Shown here: positions 54,976-63,227 of the stretch, in pieces
Layout of the letters: each line of letters begins with the position of its first letter
How positions within the stretch are numbered: the first letter of the stretch is position 1
From: Burkholderia pyrrocinia
GTDB lineage: Bacteria; Pseudomonadota; Gammaproteobacteria; Burkholderiales; Burkholderiaceae
Direction of reading: 5' to 3'
DNA: 64,000 nt
Assembly: GCF_001028665.1 (NCBI RefSeq)
Contig: NZ_CP011506.1
Coordinates: 1 to 64,000, forward strand
Program-made: the position numbers and the translations under genes
Notes under the pieces: generated by a model
Seen by the model: the letters and a program-made list of their open reading frames with translations, nothing else
Told to the model about the DNA's origin: nothing
The model's database searches: none

Positions 54976-56736
54976 ATGAAAACGCTTTTGCGGCTAACGA
55001 CGATACCAATTACGGCTTTGGTGTCGCTCGCAGTACACGCACAGCAAGCTCCCACGGTTGAAGATCGGGCAGCCGCCGCACGTGCGAACGCTGAACAAGA
55101 TCGGCAAGCACAACAACAACGTGACGCGCAGCAACGTGACGCGGCAGTGCGTGCGCCTTCCGTGCGGTCGGAAGTGCCACGTGTCGAAACGTATCCTCCA
55201 CTACCGGTCGAACAGCCGTGTTTTCGTATCGACCGTTTCACGCTCGACGTCCCTGATTCCTTGACTGTATCCGTGAAGGCGCAAGGCGCGTCCGCGCTGC
55301 CGATGGATCGATTCGCCTTCGCGCGCGAATGGCTCGCTCACTATTCCGGCCAGTGCGTCGGGAAGCAAGGCATAGATACGATCGTCAAGGGACTGTCACG
55401 TGCGATCTTGGCGCGCGGCTACATCACGACGCGTGTCCTACTGTCGGAACAGGACCTGTCGACGGGGACGCTGAAGCTGGCGCTGGTGCCCGGCGTAATC
55501 CGGCATGTGCGGCTTGCGGACGAGAAGCTGCGCGGCACCTGGAAGACCGCGTTCCCGACCGGCGACGGTGAACTATTGAACCTGCGCGACCTCGAACAGG
55601 GCCTCGAGCAGATGAAGCGCGTGACGAGCCAGGACGTGTCGATGCAGATCGTGCCGGCCGACGTGCCGGGGGAGAGCAATGTCGTCCTCGACGTGAAGCG
55701 GGGTAAGCCGTGGACCGTCGTCGCCTCGATCGACAATTCGGGCACACGCGCGACTGGCAAGCTGCAGGGCAATCTCGCGATTGGCATCGATAACCCGCTT
55801 GGCTTGAACGACGTATTCAACGTCGGCGTCAGCCAAGACCTCGAATTCGGCGACAAGCGCCTTGGGTCACATGGCTGGAACGGCTTCTATTCGATTCCGT
55901 GGGGCTACTGGACCGCGACGCTGGCCGCGTACACGAACACCTACTATCAACAGATTGCGGGCGTGAACCAGACGTTTGTCGCGAGCGGCAATTCAAAGAC
56001 GCTAGATTTCAAGCTGTCCCGCGTACTGCTACGCAGTCAAAACGACGTGTTCGGCGGATACGCCCGTCTGTCGCGGCGCTTCGGTGAAAGCTTCATCGAA
56101 GACACGGAAATCACGCAGCAGCGCCGCAACAACACGGCTATTGAATTCGGCCTGACCGATCGTCATTACTTCGACGGTGCACAGTTCGACGGTACGCTCG
56201 CCTATCGTCAGGGTGTCGGCGGACTCGGTGCGCGGGACGACATACTCGCAGCTGGCGGCGGCCCGACCTACCGCTATCGAATGGCGGTACTGGATGCGAA
56301 TCTGTCGGTGCCGTTCGCGATCGCAAAGCAGCCGTTCCGGTATGTGACTAGCGTTCATGGCCAGTACACCGGCAACACGCTGTACTACATCGACGATCTG
56401 ACGATTGGCAGCCGCTACACGGTTCGCGGCTTCGACGGCGAAACGATGCTCGCTGCGACGCGTGGTTTCTATTGGCGCAACGAGCTACAGGCGCCGATCG
56501 GGCAGTCGGGCCAGGCAGTTTACGCAGGCATCGACTACGGCCGCGTGTGGGGCCCGCAGCCGGTCGTGCTGGTCGGAACGCAGCTTGCCGGTGCGGTGAT
56601 CGGTGTCAAGGGCAGCGTCGCGACGCGTTACGGTGGGTTCGGCTACGACCTGTTCGCCGGCACGCCGGTGTACAAGCCGTCCGGGTTTCCGACGGCCCGG
56701 GTCACGCTGGGATTTCAGGTGACGGCCCAGTTCTGA
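54976..56736 (+). CDS. cdiB: CdiB/BcpB outer-membrane TPS transporter
   Basis: 586 aa. The signal peptide ends at VHA-Q (about 22/23). A Gln/Ala-rich N-terminal helix lies at about 25-65, and two POTRA domains span about 80-235 (FRIDRFTLDVP; IRHVRLADEKLRG). A 16-strand barrel runs to the terminal Phe (TLGFQVTAQF). The loop-6 motif VRGF is at 483-486, with the barrel-closing DYGRVW downstream. It secretes CdiA through its TPS domain. It follows the immunity gene in the Burkholderia-type order A-I-B; no small BcpO-like gene lies between. Its TGA overlaps the next ATG by one base. Confidence 0.93.
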   Translation: MKTLLRLTTIPITALVSLAVHAQQAPTVEDRAAAARANAEQDRQAQQQRDAQQRDAAVRAPSVRSEVPRVETYPPLPVEQPCFRIDRFTLDVPDSLTVSVKAQGASALPMDRFAFAREWLAHYSGQCVGKQGIDTIVKGLSRAILARGYITTRVLLSEQDLSTGTLKLALVPGVIRHVRLADEKLRGTWKTAFPTGDGELLNLRDLEQGLEQMKRVTSQDVSMQIVPADVPGESNVVLDVKRGKPWTVVASIDNSGTRATGKLQGNLAIGIDNPLGLNDVFNVGVSQDLEFGDKRLGSHGWNGFYSIPWGYWTATLAAYTNTYYQQIAGVNQTFVASGNSKTLDFKLSRVLLRSQNDVFGGYARLSRRFGESFIEDTEITQQRRNNTAIEFGLTDRHYFDGAQFDGTLAYRQGVGGLGARDDILAAGGGPTYRYRMAVLDANLSVPFAIAKQPFRYVTSVHGQYTGNTLYYIDDLTIGSRYTVRGFDGETMLAATRGFYWRNELQAPIGQSGQAVYAGIDYGRVWGPQPVVLVGTQLAGAVIGVKGSVATRYGGFGYDLFAGTPVYKPSGFPTARVTLGFQVTAQF

Positions 56737-57788
56737 TGAAAGCGCGATTGAGTGGAACGGCGCGTCAAGGCCCCGATGACGTCGGCGAAGACACTGAGCT
56801 TACGGCATTTCTGACCGAGCAAATCGCCGCGATCTTGTCCGAAAGCCACGATCCGCGTCCCTGCTGCCCGCGTTGTGGCGGCAGCCACATTAATAGCGCG
56901 GGATTCAGGACGCGCCCCGTTGGTCGACTTCCGATGTTCGAGTGCCAGACGTGCCGGCGCTACTTCAGTCGCACGGTCGGCACGCCGCTCGGTGAAAAGC
57001 ACCTCAAGAAGCTCGATCTGTTCGTGTCTCTGCTATCACGGCCGATTTCGTGCGTCGACGCCGGTGAACGGATGGGAAGCCTGTCAACCGACATTGGAAA
57101 ACGCGTAATGGCCTGGCGCACGTGGCTGTTGCAGATCGATTCGACCGGAGAGTGGGAGCGACGGGTTAGGCTCGGCGGGCGCCCAACGGAGCTGGATCCT
57201 GCACCGCTGCTCTTTCAAGAGATCGGAGCGAGCGAAGATCTCGTTTTGACTGCCAGGCTCACACACGCGTTCGACGAACTGAATTCGCTCAGTCATCGGC
57301 CGCCAGCGTGCCCGGACTGTGGTAGTCGCAAAACGCGTTTCGATGAATGTCCGAATGGAGCATTTCCGCGCTTTAAGTGCGCAAATTGCCGAATCAGATT
57401 CACCCGGCGCCGAGGCACGCCGTTCGTCAATACAAAGATGAGTTCGCTCGAACGCATGCGCCTGTTCATTCGACACCTGTCGTTGCCGCTCTCGGTTATG
57501 CAGGCGGCGGATCTCGTCGGTACAAGCCACGGGATGATCCAGAAATGGAGCACGATGTTCACGGAATTCGCGGACCGACTGGCGCCGAGCGGCAGTTTGT
57601 CGGCACGGATGCGGTTGGGCATCGAACCCACTGAGACGACGCCATGCCCGTTCTGCGGCCGCGTCGGCAGCGCCCAGCACACCGACGTTCGTGGCTGGTC
57701 GTGCGGCGGATGCGGCCGGCTGTTTTCGATGCGGCGCGAGGTAGTCGATCGTGATGGCCAGTTGCATATCGTGGCCGGTGAGGCGTAA
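56736..57788 (+). CDS. DUF746 zinc-ribbon protein coupled to cdiB
   Basis: 350 aa; start overlaps the cdiB stop (TGATG). Three four-cysteine zinc-ribbon candidates: Cys44/47/70/73, Cys192/195/215/218 and Cys304/307/323/326. After the first two comes a repeated block (YFSRTVGTPLGEKHLKKLDLF; IRFTRRRGTPFVNTKMSSLER) with helix-turn-helix-like segments (RPISCVDAGERMG; LPLSVMQAADLVGTSHGMIQKW). So the protein is an internal duplication plus a third ribbon, the DUF746 arrangement. The layout suggests nucleic-acid binding and recalls IS1-type InsA zinc fingers. Co-translation with cdiB suggests a role in regulating or mobilising the CDI locus, which is inference. Confidence 0.75.
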   Translation: MKARLSGTARQGPDDVGEDTELTAFLTEQIAAILSESHDPRPCCPRCGGSHINSAGFRTRPVGRLPMFECQTCRRYFSRTVGTPLGEKHLKKLDLFVSLLSRPISCVDAGERMGSLSTDIGKRVMAWRTWLLQIDSTGEWERRVRLGGRPTELDPAPLLFQEIGASEDLVLTARLTHAFDELNSLSHRPPACPDCGSRKTRFDECPNGAFPRFKCANCRIRFTRRRGTPFVNTKMSSLERMRLFIRHLSLPLSVMQAADLVGTSHGMIQKWSTMFTEFADRLAPSGSLSARMRLGIEPTETTPCPFCGRVGSAQHTDVRGWSCGGCGRLFSMRREVVDRDGQLHIVAGEA

Positions 57789-57842
57789 CGTGCTCAGAAT
57801 TCTGGTCGACGTGAGATCGAGCGCGAGAACGAAGAGTGAAAC

Positions 57843-58346
57843 ATGAGAAAGCAAGGCGTATCCCGCAACACGCGACCGGCGCGCACGAAAGAGATGTTGC
57901 TGCCACTGCCGACCGCGAACGTACATGCGCTCTCGCTGGAAAACCACCTGGCGCTGGCGACTATTCGAGCCGGGCGCGGTGATTTCGATCAGATCTGTTG
58001 CCTGATCCGAGTCGTCTACCTCGCGTACCTTCTGCGGCGCGAGACCGCCGCAGGAGCGGAACAAGGGCCATACCGGACTGCGGAGACCGCGCTCGACGCG
58101 TGCATCAAGCGGATCGAAGACGATCAACCCTGCCTGTTACTCGATCACGAACAGTTGGTGGTCGAACGCGTGCTTGTGCTGCACGATGGACAATTGGCGG
58201 CCGTGCCGAAGTTTCGCTATCTGGAGGCCTGGGACGAGTTGCAGCGCTTCATCAAAAGCGGCAAAGATTCACCGATTCCGTCGGAGGCCGGATACAGCTG
58301 TCATGCTCTGTCAAAGCCAGAATCAAATGTCCGGGCCGGACATTAA
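57843..58346 (+). CDS. hypothetical protein, paralogue of the gene at 42097
   Basis: 167 aa from ATG 57843. The block LPLPTANVHALSLENHLALA, then RAGRGDFDQICCLIRVVYLAYLLRR, aligns with the 42097 product. FRYLEAWDELQRFIKSGKDSPIP is the second shared block; a short divergent tail (YSCHALSKPESNVRAGH) follows. A palindrome covers its stop codon. Function unknown; it is the fourth gene downstream of cdiA. Confidence 0.55.
   Translation: MRKQGVSRNTRPARTKEMLLPLPTANVHALSLENHLALATIRAGRGDFDQICCLIRVVYLAYLLRRETAAGAEQGPYRTAETALDACIKRIEDDQPCLLLDHEQLVVERVLVLHDGQLAAVPKFRYLEAWDELQRFIKSGKDSPIPSEAGYSCHALSKPESNVRAGH
58326..58344. terminator. palindrome at the end of the CDI region
   Basis: AATGTCCGG-G-CCGGACATT, a perfect 9-bp inverted repeat around one base, overlaps the stop codon and is followed by an AT-rich stretch (AATAAA). 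It may be a terminator without a clean T-tract, or an operator. Confidence 0.4.
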
Positions 58347-58407
58347 TAAATGGCCGTTACATGCTCTCCGTCGCTAGTATCTGTTATGTAAAATGGAGTC
58401 CTGAATA

Positions 58408-58575
58408 ATGCAACAGCCGAAATCGGTCCCTTCACTCGCGCTCTACGCAGTTGGTCTTGTCGTGATGATCGCCTGCATCATGATTGTCCACGAAGGGCCG
58501 CTGCGCATCGTCGGCAGCTTTGCGAGCTGGACTCAGCGTGTATTCCTGGGCGTCGGCGCCGATCACACAAACTGA
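58408..58575 (+). CDS. 55-aa single-pass membrane protein
   Basis: ATG 58408 with GGAG 11 bases upstream. One hydrophobic segment (LALYAVGLVVMIACIMIV, about residues 10-27) precedes a short soluble tail (VGSFASWTQRVFLGVGADHTN). No family recognised. It lies in a run of small same-strand genes after the CDI locus. Confidence 0.5.
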   Translation: MQQPKSVPSLALYAVGLVVMIACIMIVHEGPLRIVGSFASWTQRVFLGVGADHTN

Positions 58576-58644
58576 CCGACGCAGCGTGCGCTGCCGACCA
58601 CCACGATTTTGCTTCCGACGGCCGTTGAATAGGGAGCACTGACG

Positions 58645-58995
58645 ATGTCGTTACTAGCCGGATGGTTTTTCGACGGAGCGATGCTGCGCCGCACGCCGTC
58701 GCTCACGGACCTTGCTGTCTGGGAAATCGCGTCCGGGGGAAGTTCGAAATCGCCGGCAACGCGTGAGCAACCAGACGGGCTCCAAATGACAAGGAGGCGC
58801 ACGCTCGCAGTTGCTGTCAATGGTCGGAACATGTTCCTGCGAGGTGACCTGGATCGTCTCCCCGAGCAGGGGGAGTCCGTCCGCATGCTGGGCCTCCTCT
58901 ATGCACGCCCGGACAGCGCGGCGGCCGAATTCGGCGGAACGAGGTGGTACGAGATCCGCCGTGACGGCGATTCGTACCGTGCTACCCCGACTTGA
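58645..58995 (+). CDS. hypothetical protein
   Basis: 116 aa; GGGAGCACTGACG precedes the ATG. The N-terminal LLAGWFFDGAMLRR is weakly hydrophobic; the rest is soluble and ends RWYEIRRDGDSYRATPT. No motif recognised. An internal ATG (MTRRRTLAVAV, about residue 48) is a possible alternative start. Confidence 0.45.
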   Translation: MSLLAGWFFDGAMLRRTPSLTDLAVWEIASGGSSKSPATREQPDGLQMTRRRTLAVAVNGRNMFLRGDLDRLPEQGESVRMLGLLYARPDSAAAEFGGTRWYEIRRDGDSYRATPT

Positions 58996-59071
58996 GACGC
59001 AGGCGACCTGGCCTCTAGAATTGCACTACCGCTCGTCGCACAACTACCGACGGACTGCTCACCAGCGCCGC

Positions 59072-59335
59072 CTAATCCGCCCTATCGATGTCCACGCCGG
59101 CTACGTTAGAGTCGGCTTCGACCACGAGCTCCCGATGAAGCCGCGCGGCGGCTACCGGGGAATCGACGTTGGCGTGGAGATCTGTTCCATCCCAGAGCTC
59201 GACTACCCACTTGTCCCGTACGCGGCAGACGCCTATCGTCCAGCCACTACGATGCGAATAGCCGTAGTCGCTTACCACGGTCCACCCGAGCGCGACCATC
59301 GTGTCGCGCTGATCGAGCATCGGCGCGGTCATCAT
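59072..59335 (-). CDS. hypothetical protein
   Basis: 87 aa if started at the double Met at 59335; the frame is open to 59485, but that part is Arg-rich and unlikely. The core GWTVVSDYGYSHRSGWTIGVCRVRDKWVVELWDG looks like a small beta-rich domain. No known family and only a weak ribosome binding site. Confidence 0.4.
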   Translation of the reverse strand: MMTAPMLDQRDTMVALGWTVVSDYGYSHRSGWTIGVCRVRDKWVVELWDGTDLHANVDSPVAAARLHRELVVEADSNVAGVDIDRAD

Positions 59336-59653
59336 GCGCAGCACCAATATTTGCGAGTCAGATCCATTCGCACGCAGCGGAGCCCGCCGCTCGTCTGCGT
59401 GGACTCTTGGCGATCGTGAACGTCGCCCGCCTGTATCAAGTTGTCCATTCCGCTCTCCGGATCGTACGGTGGTCGTCGATCGCAACCACTGTATGTATAT
59501 CAGGGGTGCCGGCAGTTCGCAAGATCCGTCGGTGCGTCGAGGGTCGATCGTTCGACCGCCGCGTATTCGTAGAGCGTTGGTAGGTCGGGGCGCGATCCGA
59601 GTGCGGCCGGTGTCGTCGCCGATGCTGGGTGCCGGCTCCAGACAGGCGCCCGG
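59336..59653. other. non-coding gap
   Basis: About 320 bases between two minus-strand genes. I see no convincing gene, terminator or repeat; GC-rich throughout. Confidence 0.3.
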
Positions 59654-60118
59654 CTATTGTTCGGCGAGCTGCTCGAGCTCGTCGGCTTCAGCGAAGAAAT
59701 CTTGCTGTCCGGGAAGCGGCGCCGGCGGCCGGCGCACGGCGCGCGGCCGCGGATGGCCGGACCGCTTCAGCGTCCGTGCGATCGCCTGCAGCTGCGCCCA
59801 CACACGGTCGGCCTCGGCGGCCGACATGGTATCGGCCGCGACTTCGAGTGCACTGACGAGCGATTCCAGTTGCGCGGGCGCCGAGGCCAGCATCGCACGC
59901 GCTTCCGTGCGCGCCTGGCCTTCCCGGTAGACCGTGAGCCAGCGCGCGAGCGCTTCGCGGTCGTTGGGGGTTAGTGCGGCGAGCAGCTCGGGCGGTATTG
60001 GCTCGTCGGCGCGAAACGTGCCGAGCACGTGTTCGCGCCGACGTCCCCTTGCACGCGGTTGCTTGGGAGGCTCGACGCGCAGCACCTTGATGAGGTTTCC
60101 CTGTTCTCGAATGAGCAT
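59654..60118 (-). CDS. hypothetical plasmid protein
   Basis: 154 aa; GAGACGAG lies about 5 bases before the ATG. N-terminus LIREQGNLIKVLRVEPPKQP, then a basic linker (RARGRRREHVLGTF), then a long helical part (LLAALTPNDREALARWL; ALEVAADTMSAAEADRVWAQLQ), and an acidic C-terminus that could be a clamp-type peptide (QQDFFAEADELEQL). The QQDFF peptide resembles a beta-clamp-binding motif, but this is only a visual match. It is divergent from the plasmid gene set to its right. Confidence 0.55.
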   Translation of the reverse strand: MLIREQGNLIKVLRVEPPKQPRARGRRREHVLGTFRADEPIPPELLAALTPNDREALARWLTVYREGQARTEARAMLASAPAQLESLVSALEVAADTMSAAEADRVWAQLQAIARTLKRSGHPRPRAVRRPPAPLPGQQDFFAEADELEQLAEQ

Positions 60119-60591
60119 CGACTCGTCTCAGATTTCACACGATCACGCCGAAGCATAGCGCAACCGCGTGTCGCGAACGACCGCGACACGCGGCCCACAC
60201 CTCATCAGTCTTGCGGCCACGGCCGCAAGATGGGGCGCTCGCCGCGCGGCGAGCCGGTGCCGTCTCAACTTTCCGCAAACCGCCAGTCCCTGAGCTCGCC
60301 GTCCCAAACGCGACCGTAGCCCACCGTCGTTCGCATTCAAGGGTCCGCTTCGCCGGCCGCGGCACCCGTTCGGTGCTCGCCCTTCGGGCTGCGCTCCGCG
60401 TGCGGCTTTGCGACCGCCCTTGAACACGCCCGCCGGCAGGCTCCTTCAGTCGCGGGACGACGAACTCAGGGGACTGGCGGACAGCAGTTCTGCCGAAGTC
60501 CAGGCAGCACCGGCACAACCCCTACGTGGGGACTCGGAATCTTGGGTCCCGGTCGGCCTGAAGAGCAAACCAACCGCAGATGGAGGTCACG
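60119..60591. other. intergenic region with three strong hairpins
   Basis: CCGCGTGTCGCG (60164-60175) pairs perfectly with CGCGACACGCGG (60182-60193). CTTGCGGCC (60210-60218) pairs with GGCCGCAAG (60221-60229). GCTCGCCGCGCGGCGAGC (60237-60254) is a perfect palindrome. No T-tracts follow, so simple intrinsic terminators are unlikely. The rest holds no gene I can support. The region separates divergent units and may carry promoters or a processing or replication signal. Confidence 0.5.
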
Positions 60592-60723
60592 ATGGAAACG
60601 AACCGACTGCACCATTGGATAGTAGTCCTGCACTGCGCGTACATGGAATACACGTACACGCCTTGGGATGGACGGAACTACTACCGGCGCACCGTCGCTT
60701 ACGACCACGTCGTCTGGTGCTGA
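60592..60723 (+). CDS. 43-aa small protein
   Basis: ATG 60592 with an excellent ribosome binding site (TGGAGGTCACG). The product is rich in Tyr, His and Trp (HHWIVVLHCAYMEYTYTPWD; RRTVAYDHVVWC) with no charge clusters or signal peptide. It ends 59 bases before the DUF932 gene. No family known; the ribosome binding site is the main evidence. Confidence 0.5.
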   Translation: METNRLHHWIVVLHCAYMEYTYTPWDGRNYYRRTVAYDHVVWC

Positions 60724-60782
60724 CGGACGCCAGCGAATTCCTGAACGACAGCATCGAACCTGAATCTTCAACGGAGAAAAGC

Positions 60783-61610
60783 ATGCAACTCGCAACCAAG
60801 TTTGGCAGTAACGCCCCGATCCTTCGCTCGAACACGCCGCTTGCCGATGAGCAGATTCGTGAGGTCGCGCCGTCGATTTTCGCCGCCGACAAGCACGACT
60901 CGCGGTCGGACCGCTACACGTACATTCCGACCATCGAGATCCTCACGAAGCTTCGCGCAGAAGGGTTCCAGCCCTTCATGGTTTGTCAGACCCGCGTTCG
61001 CGTCGCCGCGAAGCGCGAGCACACGAAGCACATGCTCCGGCTGCGCCACGCGTCGCAGGTCGCGTCGCCGGAAACCCCGGAAATCATCCTCCTCAACAGC
61101 CACGATGGGTCGAGCAGCTACCAGATGCTGGCCGGCTACTACCGATTCGTCTGCCAGAACGGTCTCGTATTCGGCGACACGACGCACGACATCCGCGTGC
61201 CGCACAAGGGCGACGTCGTCGATCACGTCGTCGAGGGCGCGCACGAGGTGCTCGACGGGTTCGACCTGATCCGTGAATGCAAGAGCGAGATGGAAGCCGT
61301 GCAGCTCGATGAAGGCGAGCAACAGGCGTTCGCGCGGTCGGTGCTGGCGCTCCGGTACGACGTGACCGAAGCGCCCGCGCCGATCACCGAGGATCAGCTG
61401 CTTCGCGCGCGTCGTACCGAAGACAACCGTCCCGACCTCTGGACCACGTTCCAGCGCGTGCAGGAGAACGTGATCAAGGGCGGACTGCGTGGTCGCTCGG
61501 CCACTGGCCGCCGGATGTCGACACGCGGTGTGGCCGGCATCGATCAGGATCTCCGCCTGAATCGTGCCATGTGGGTGCTCGCCGAAGAGATGCGCAAGCT
61601 CAAGGGCTAA
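60783..61610 (+). CDS. DUF932 family plasmid protein
   Basis: 275 aa from ATG 60783 (ACGGAGAAAAGC upstream). It carries the DUF932 pattern: PTIEILTKLRAEGFQPF, then HMLRLRH, then a SHDGSSSYQMLAGYYRFVCQNGLVFG block split around residue 110-135, and VVDHVVEGAHEVLDGF. DUF932 proteins are widespread on plasmids and phages; their function is unknown. The C-terminal GLRGRSATGRRMSTRGV is basic. First large gene of a rightward series of small plasmid genes. Confidence 0.8.
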   Translation: MQLATKFGSNAPILRSNTPLADEQIREVAPSIFAADKHDSRSDRYTYIPTIEILTKLRAEGFQPFMVCQTRVRVAAKREHTKHMLRLRHASQVASPETPEIILLNSHDGSSSYQMLAGYYRFVCQNGLVFGDTTHDIRVPHKGDVVDHVVEGAHEVLDGFDLIRECKSEMEAVQLDEGEQQAFARSVLALRYDVTEAPAPITEDQLLRARRTEDNRPDLWTTFQRVQENVIKGGLRGRSATGRRMSTRGVAGIDQDLRLNRAMWVLAEEMRKLKG

Positions 61611-61617
61611 CCCGAAC

Positions 61618-61640
61618 GCGCCGGCGGCCGCCGCCGGCGC
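61618..61640. terminator. GC hairpin after the DUF932 gene
   Basis: GCGCCGGCGG pairs perfectly with CCGCCGGCGC around a 3-nt loop, starting eight bases after the stop codon. No T-tract follows. Confidence 0.5.
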
Positions 61641-61683
61641 CCTCGCCTCACATTGTCCCGTACACCATCATTCGAGGTTCAAC

Positions 61684-62349
61684 ATGTTCCATCACATTGC
61701 AGATCGCCGTACCCAGATTTCCGAGTCCGTCCGCGCGCGGGGCAGCCGGGATTCCGCCACCGCGCCCGCGATGCTGGCCGACGTGCTGACGCTTGTCGAG
61801 ACCGCGCAGTTGGTGCAGACCGTGTTGCGTGAAGGTTTCCCCGCGACGTCGTTCGCGGTGCGCGTTGCGAAGAACGAACACGGCACGCAGCTGAGCATCG
61901 ACTGGACCGATGGCCCGCGAGACGTCCAGGTCGCGCGCCTTGTGATGCCGCTGCAGGCCACCCGTCTGGTCGACGGCGGCAGGCTCGAGCGCGTCGAACA
62001 TTTCATGTTGACGTCCAGCGGCCGGCAGACGGTTCGTCTCGCTGCAGATCGGATCGCGCTGTCGCGACAGTTCAGCGATTGCGCGATCGAGCGTGCGCTC
62101 GCGCGGCTCGCGTCGCGCTACGGCGATCGGCTGGCGCCGGACGTGCGCGCCGTGATGACGGTCGACGGATTTCGCGCGGGCAACCTGCAGCTGCTCGAGG
62201 TGATCGGCGTGCACCGGGCGGGCAGCCTTCGCTCGGGATCTAACGTGCAGATGGACGTCGCCGCCATGCTTGCCGAGACGTCCGACGTGCACGGCTTTCC
62301 CCGCTCGGCTACGGCCGCGCGTTTGTTCGTGCGGCGCGATGTCCACTGA
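61684..62349 (+). CDS. hypothetical protein with LPD29-like segment
   Basis: 221 aa from ATG 61684. The stretch GFPATSFAVRVAKNEHGTQLSIDWTDGPRDVQVARLVMP, at about 51-89, resembles the large polyvalent protein-associated domain LPD29 found in plasmid-encoded proteins (pattern S-x-D-W-T-D-G-P). A helical segment (CAIERALARLASRYGDRL) follows. Its function is unknown. It sits between the DUF932 gene and a small gene, each separated by a short gap. Confidence 0.5.
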   Translation: MFHHIADRRTQISESVRARGSRDSATAPAMLADVLTLVETAQLVQTVLREGFPATSFAVRVAKNEHGTQLSIDWTDGPRDVQVARLVMPLQATRLVDGGRLERVEHFMLTSSGRQTVRLAADRIALSRQFSDCAIERALARLASRYGDRLAPDVRAVMTVDGFRAGNLQLLEVIGVHRAGSLRSGSNVQMDVAAMLAETSDVHGFPRSATAARLFVRRDVH

Positions 62350-62372
62350 CCGGAGTGACCAAGGAGCCAAAC

Positions 62373-62654
62373 ATGACAACGATCGAAATTGCCGCAATTG
62401 AAGCCGCCCGCGCGTATGGCCTTCAGCTGCGCACCGTGCCGGATTGGAACGACGAGGACGGGAGCGAGTGGGCTCGTGCGCGCAAGGCTGGCCGCGAGCG
62501 GCTTCTGACGGCCTTGGCCGCCCTGAGCGACGCAGATGCGTTGCGCGTCATTCTGGAGAACCCTGGCATCGAGCCAGACGGCGAGACGCCGTTCGAGCTC
62601 GTGAAGGTTTGTGAGGTGCAGGCGTGGCGGGAGCGTCCCGACAGCTTTCGATAA
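62373..62654 (+). CDS. small hypothetical protein
   Basis: 93 aa from ATG 62373 with AAGGAG upstream. Helical and acidic (IEAARAYGLQLRTVPDWNDEDGSEW, about 7-31, then LTALAALSDADALRVILENPG). No family recognised. Follows the LPD29-like gene by 23 bases, so probably the same transcript. Confidence 0.5.
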   Translation: MTTIEIAAIEAARAYGLQLRTVPDWNDEDGSEWARARKAGRERLLTALAALSDADALRVILENPGIEPDGETPFELVKVCEVQAWRERPDSFR

Positions 62655-62713
62655 GCCGACGCCAGCCGTCGCGCACCTGGTGATGAGGGATGGTGCGCGA
62701 TCTCACATTTTGC

Positions 62714-62743
62714 GGGCAGCCGGCCGTCGTGGTTCGGCTGCCC
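62714..62743. other. GC hairpin before the gene at 62766
   Basis: GGGCAGCCG (62714-62722) pairs with CGGCTGCCC (62735-62743). A smaller dyad GCGCACC/GGTGCGC lies about 35 bases upstream. No T-tract. Confidence 0.4.
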
Positions 62744-62765
62744 CGAGCACGACCAGGACGCCCCA

Positions 62766-63227
62766 ATGAATCAGCTTTTCCTGAAGATGCCCAATCTGCA
62801 TCGCGTCATCGACCGGGCGCACGCCGACCTGATCGCGCGCGGCGCGGCGATCGCCGCTGAATGTGGTCTAGTGCCTTGTGGGCCAGTGGGCTGGACCAAC
62901 GGTCGGCGCGATGCCGACTGCGTCGACCTGACCGTATACCGGCCGAGGCACGGCGGAGGCGAACGCTACGCTGTGAAGCGCTTCTTTGACGGCCAGTACG
63001 CGTCTGTAGCGTGTGTGCTGCCCGAACACGCCGTGCGTGCGCTTCAGGCCACAACGCGTGCGGAGTTTGAGCGTATTGGTGCGGCCGACGCCCCGCGAGG
63101 GGCGCACATTCCGCTCGACGCGAGCGTCGAGGATCCAGACGGTGCATCGATCGAGCTGCTCGCGAGCGACGTCGACGTGCAGCGTCGAGATGCTCGCCTC
63201 GAGGCGCAGCAGCTGGCGCTGTTCTGA
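62766..63227 (+). CDS. hypothetical protein
   Basis: 153 aa from ATG 62766. N-terminal helical part (LHRVIDRAHADLIARGAAIA), then a beta-rich centre (DCVDLTVYRPRHGGGERYAVKRFFDG), an acidic linker, and a C-terminal helix (VQRRDARLEAQQLALF). The final QQLALF resembles a beta-clamp-binding peptide (QxxLF), a visual match only. No family recognised. Confidence 0.5.
   Translation: MNQLFLKMPNLHRVIDRAHADLIARGAAIAAECGLVPCGPVGWTNGRRDADCVDLTVYRPRHGGGERYAVKRFFDGQYASVACVLPEHAVRALQATTRAEFERIGAADAPRGAHIPLDASVEDPDGASIELLASDVDVQRRDARLEAQQLALF

Noticed and set aside
60408..60782. N-terminal extension of the DUF932 protein
   Set aside because: The family start and a good ribosome binding site place the start at 60783; a separate small gene with a strong ribosome binding site occupies part of the extension in another frame.
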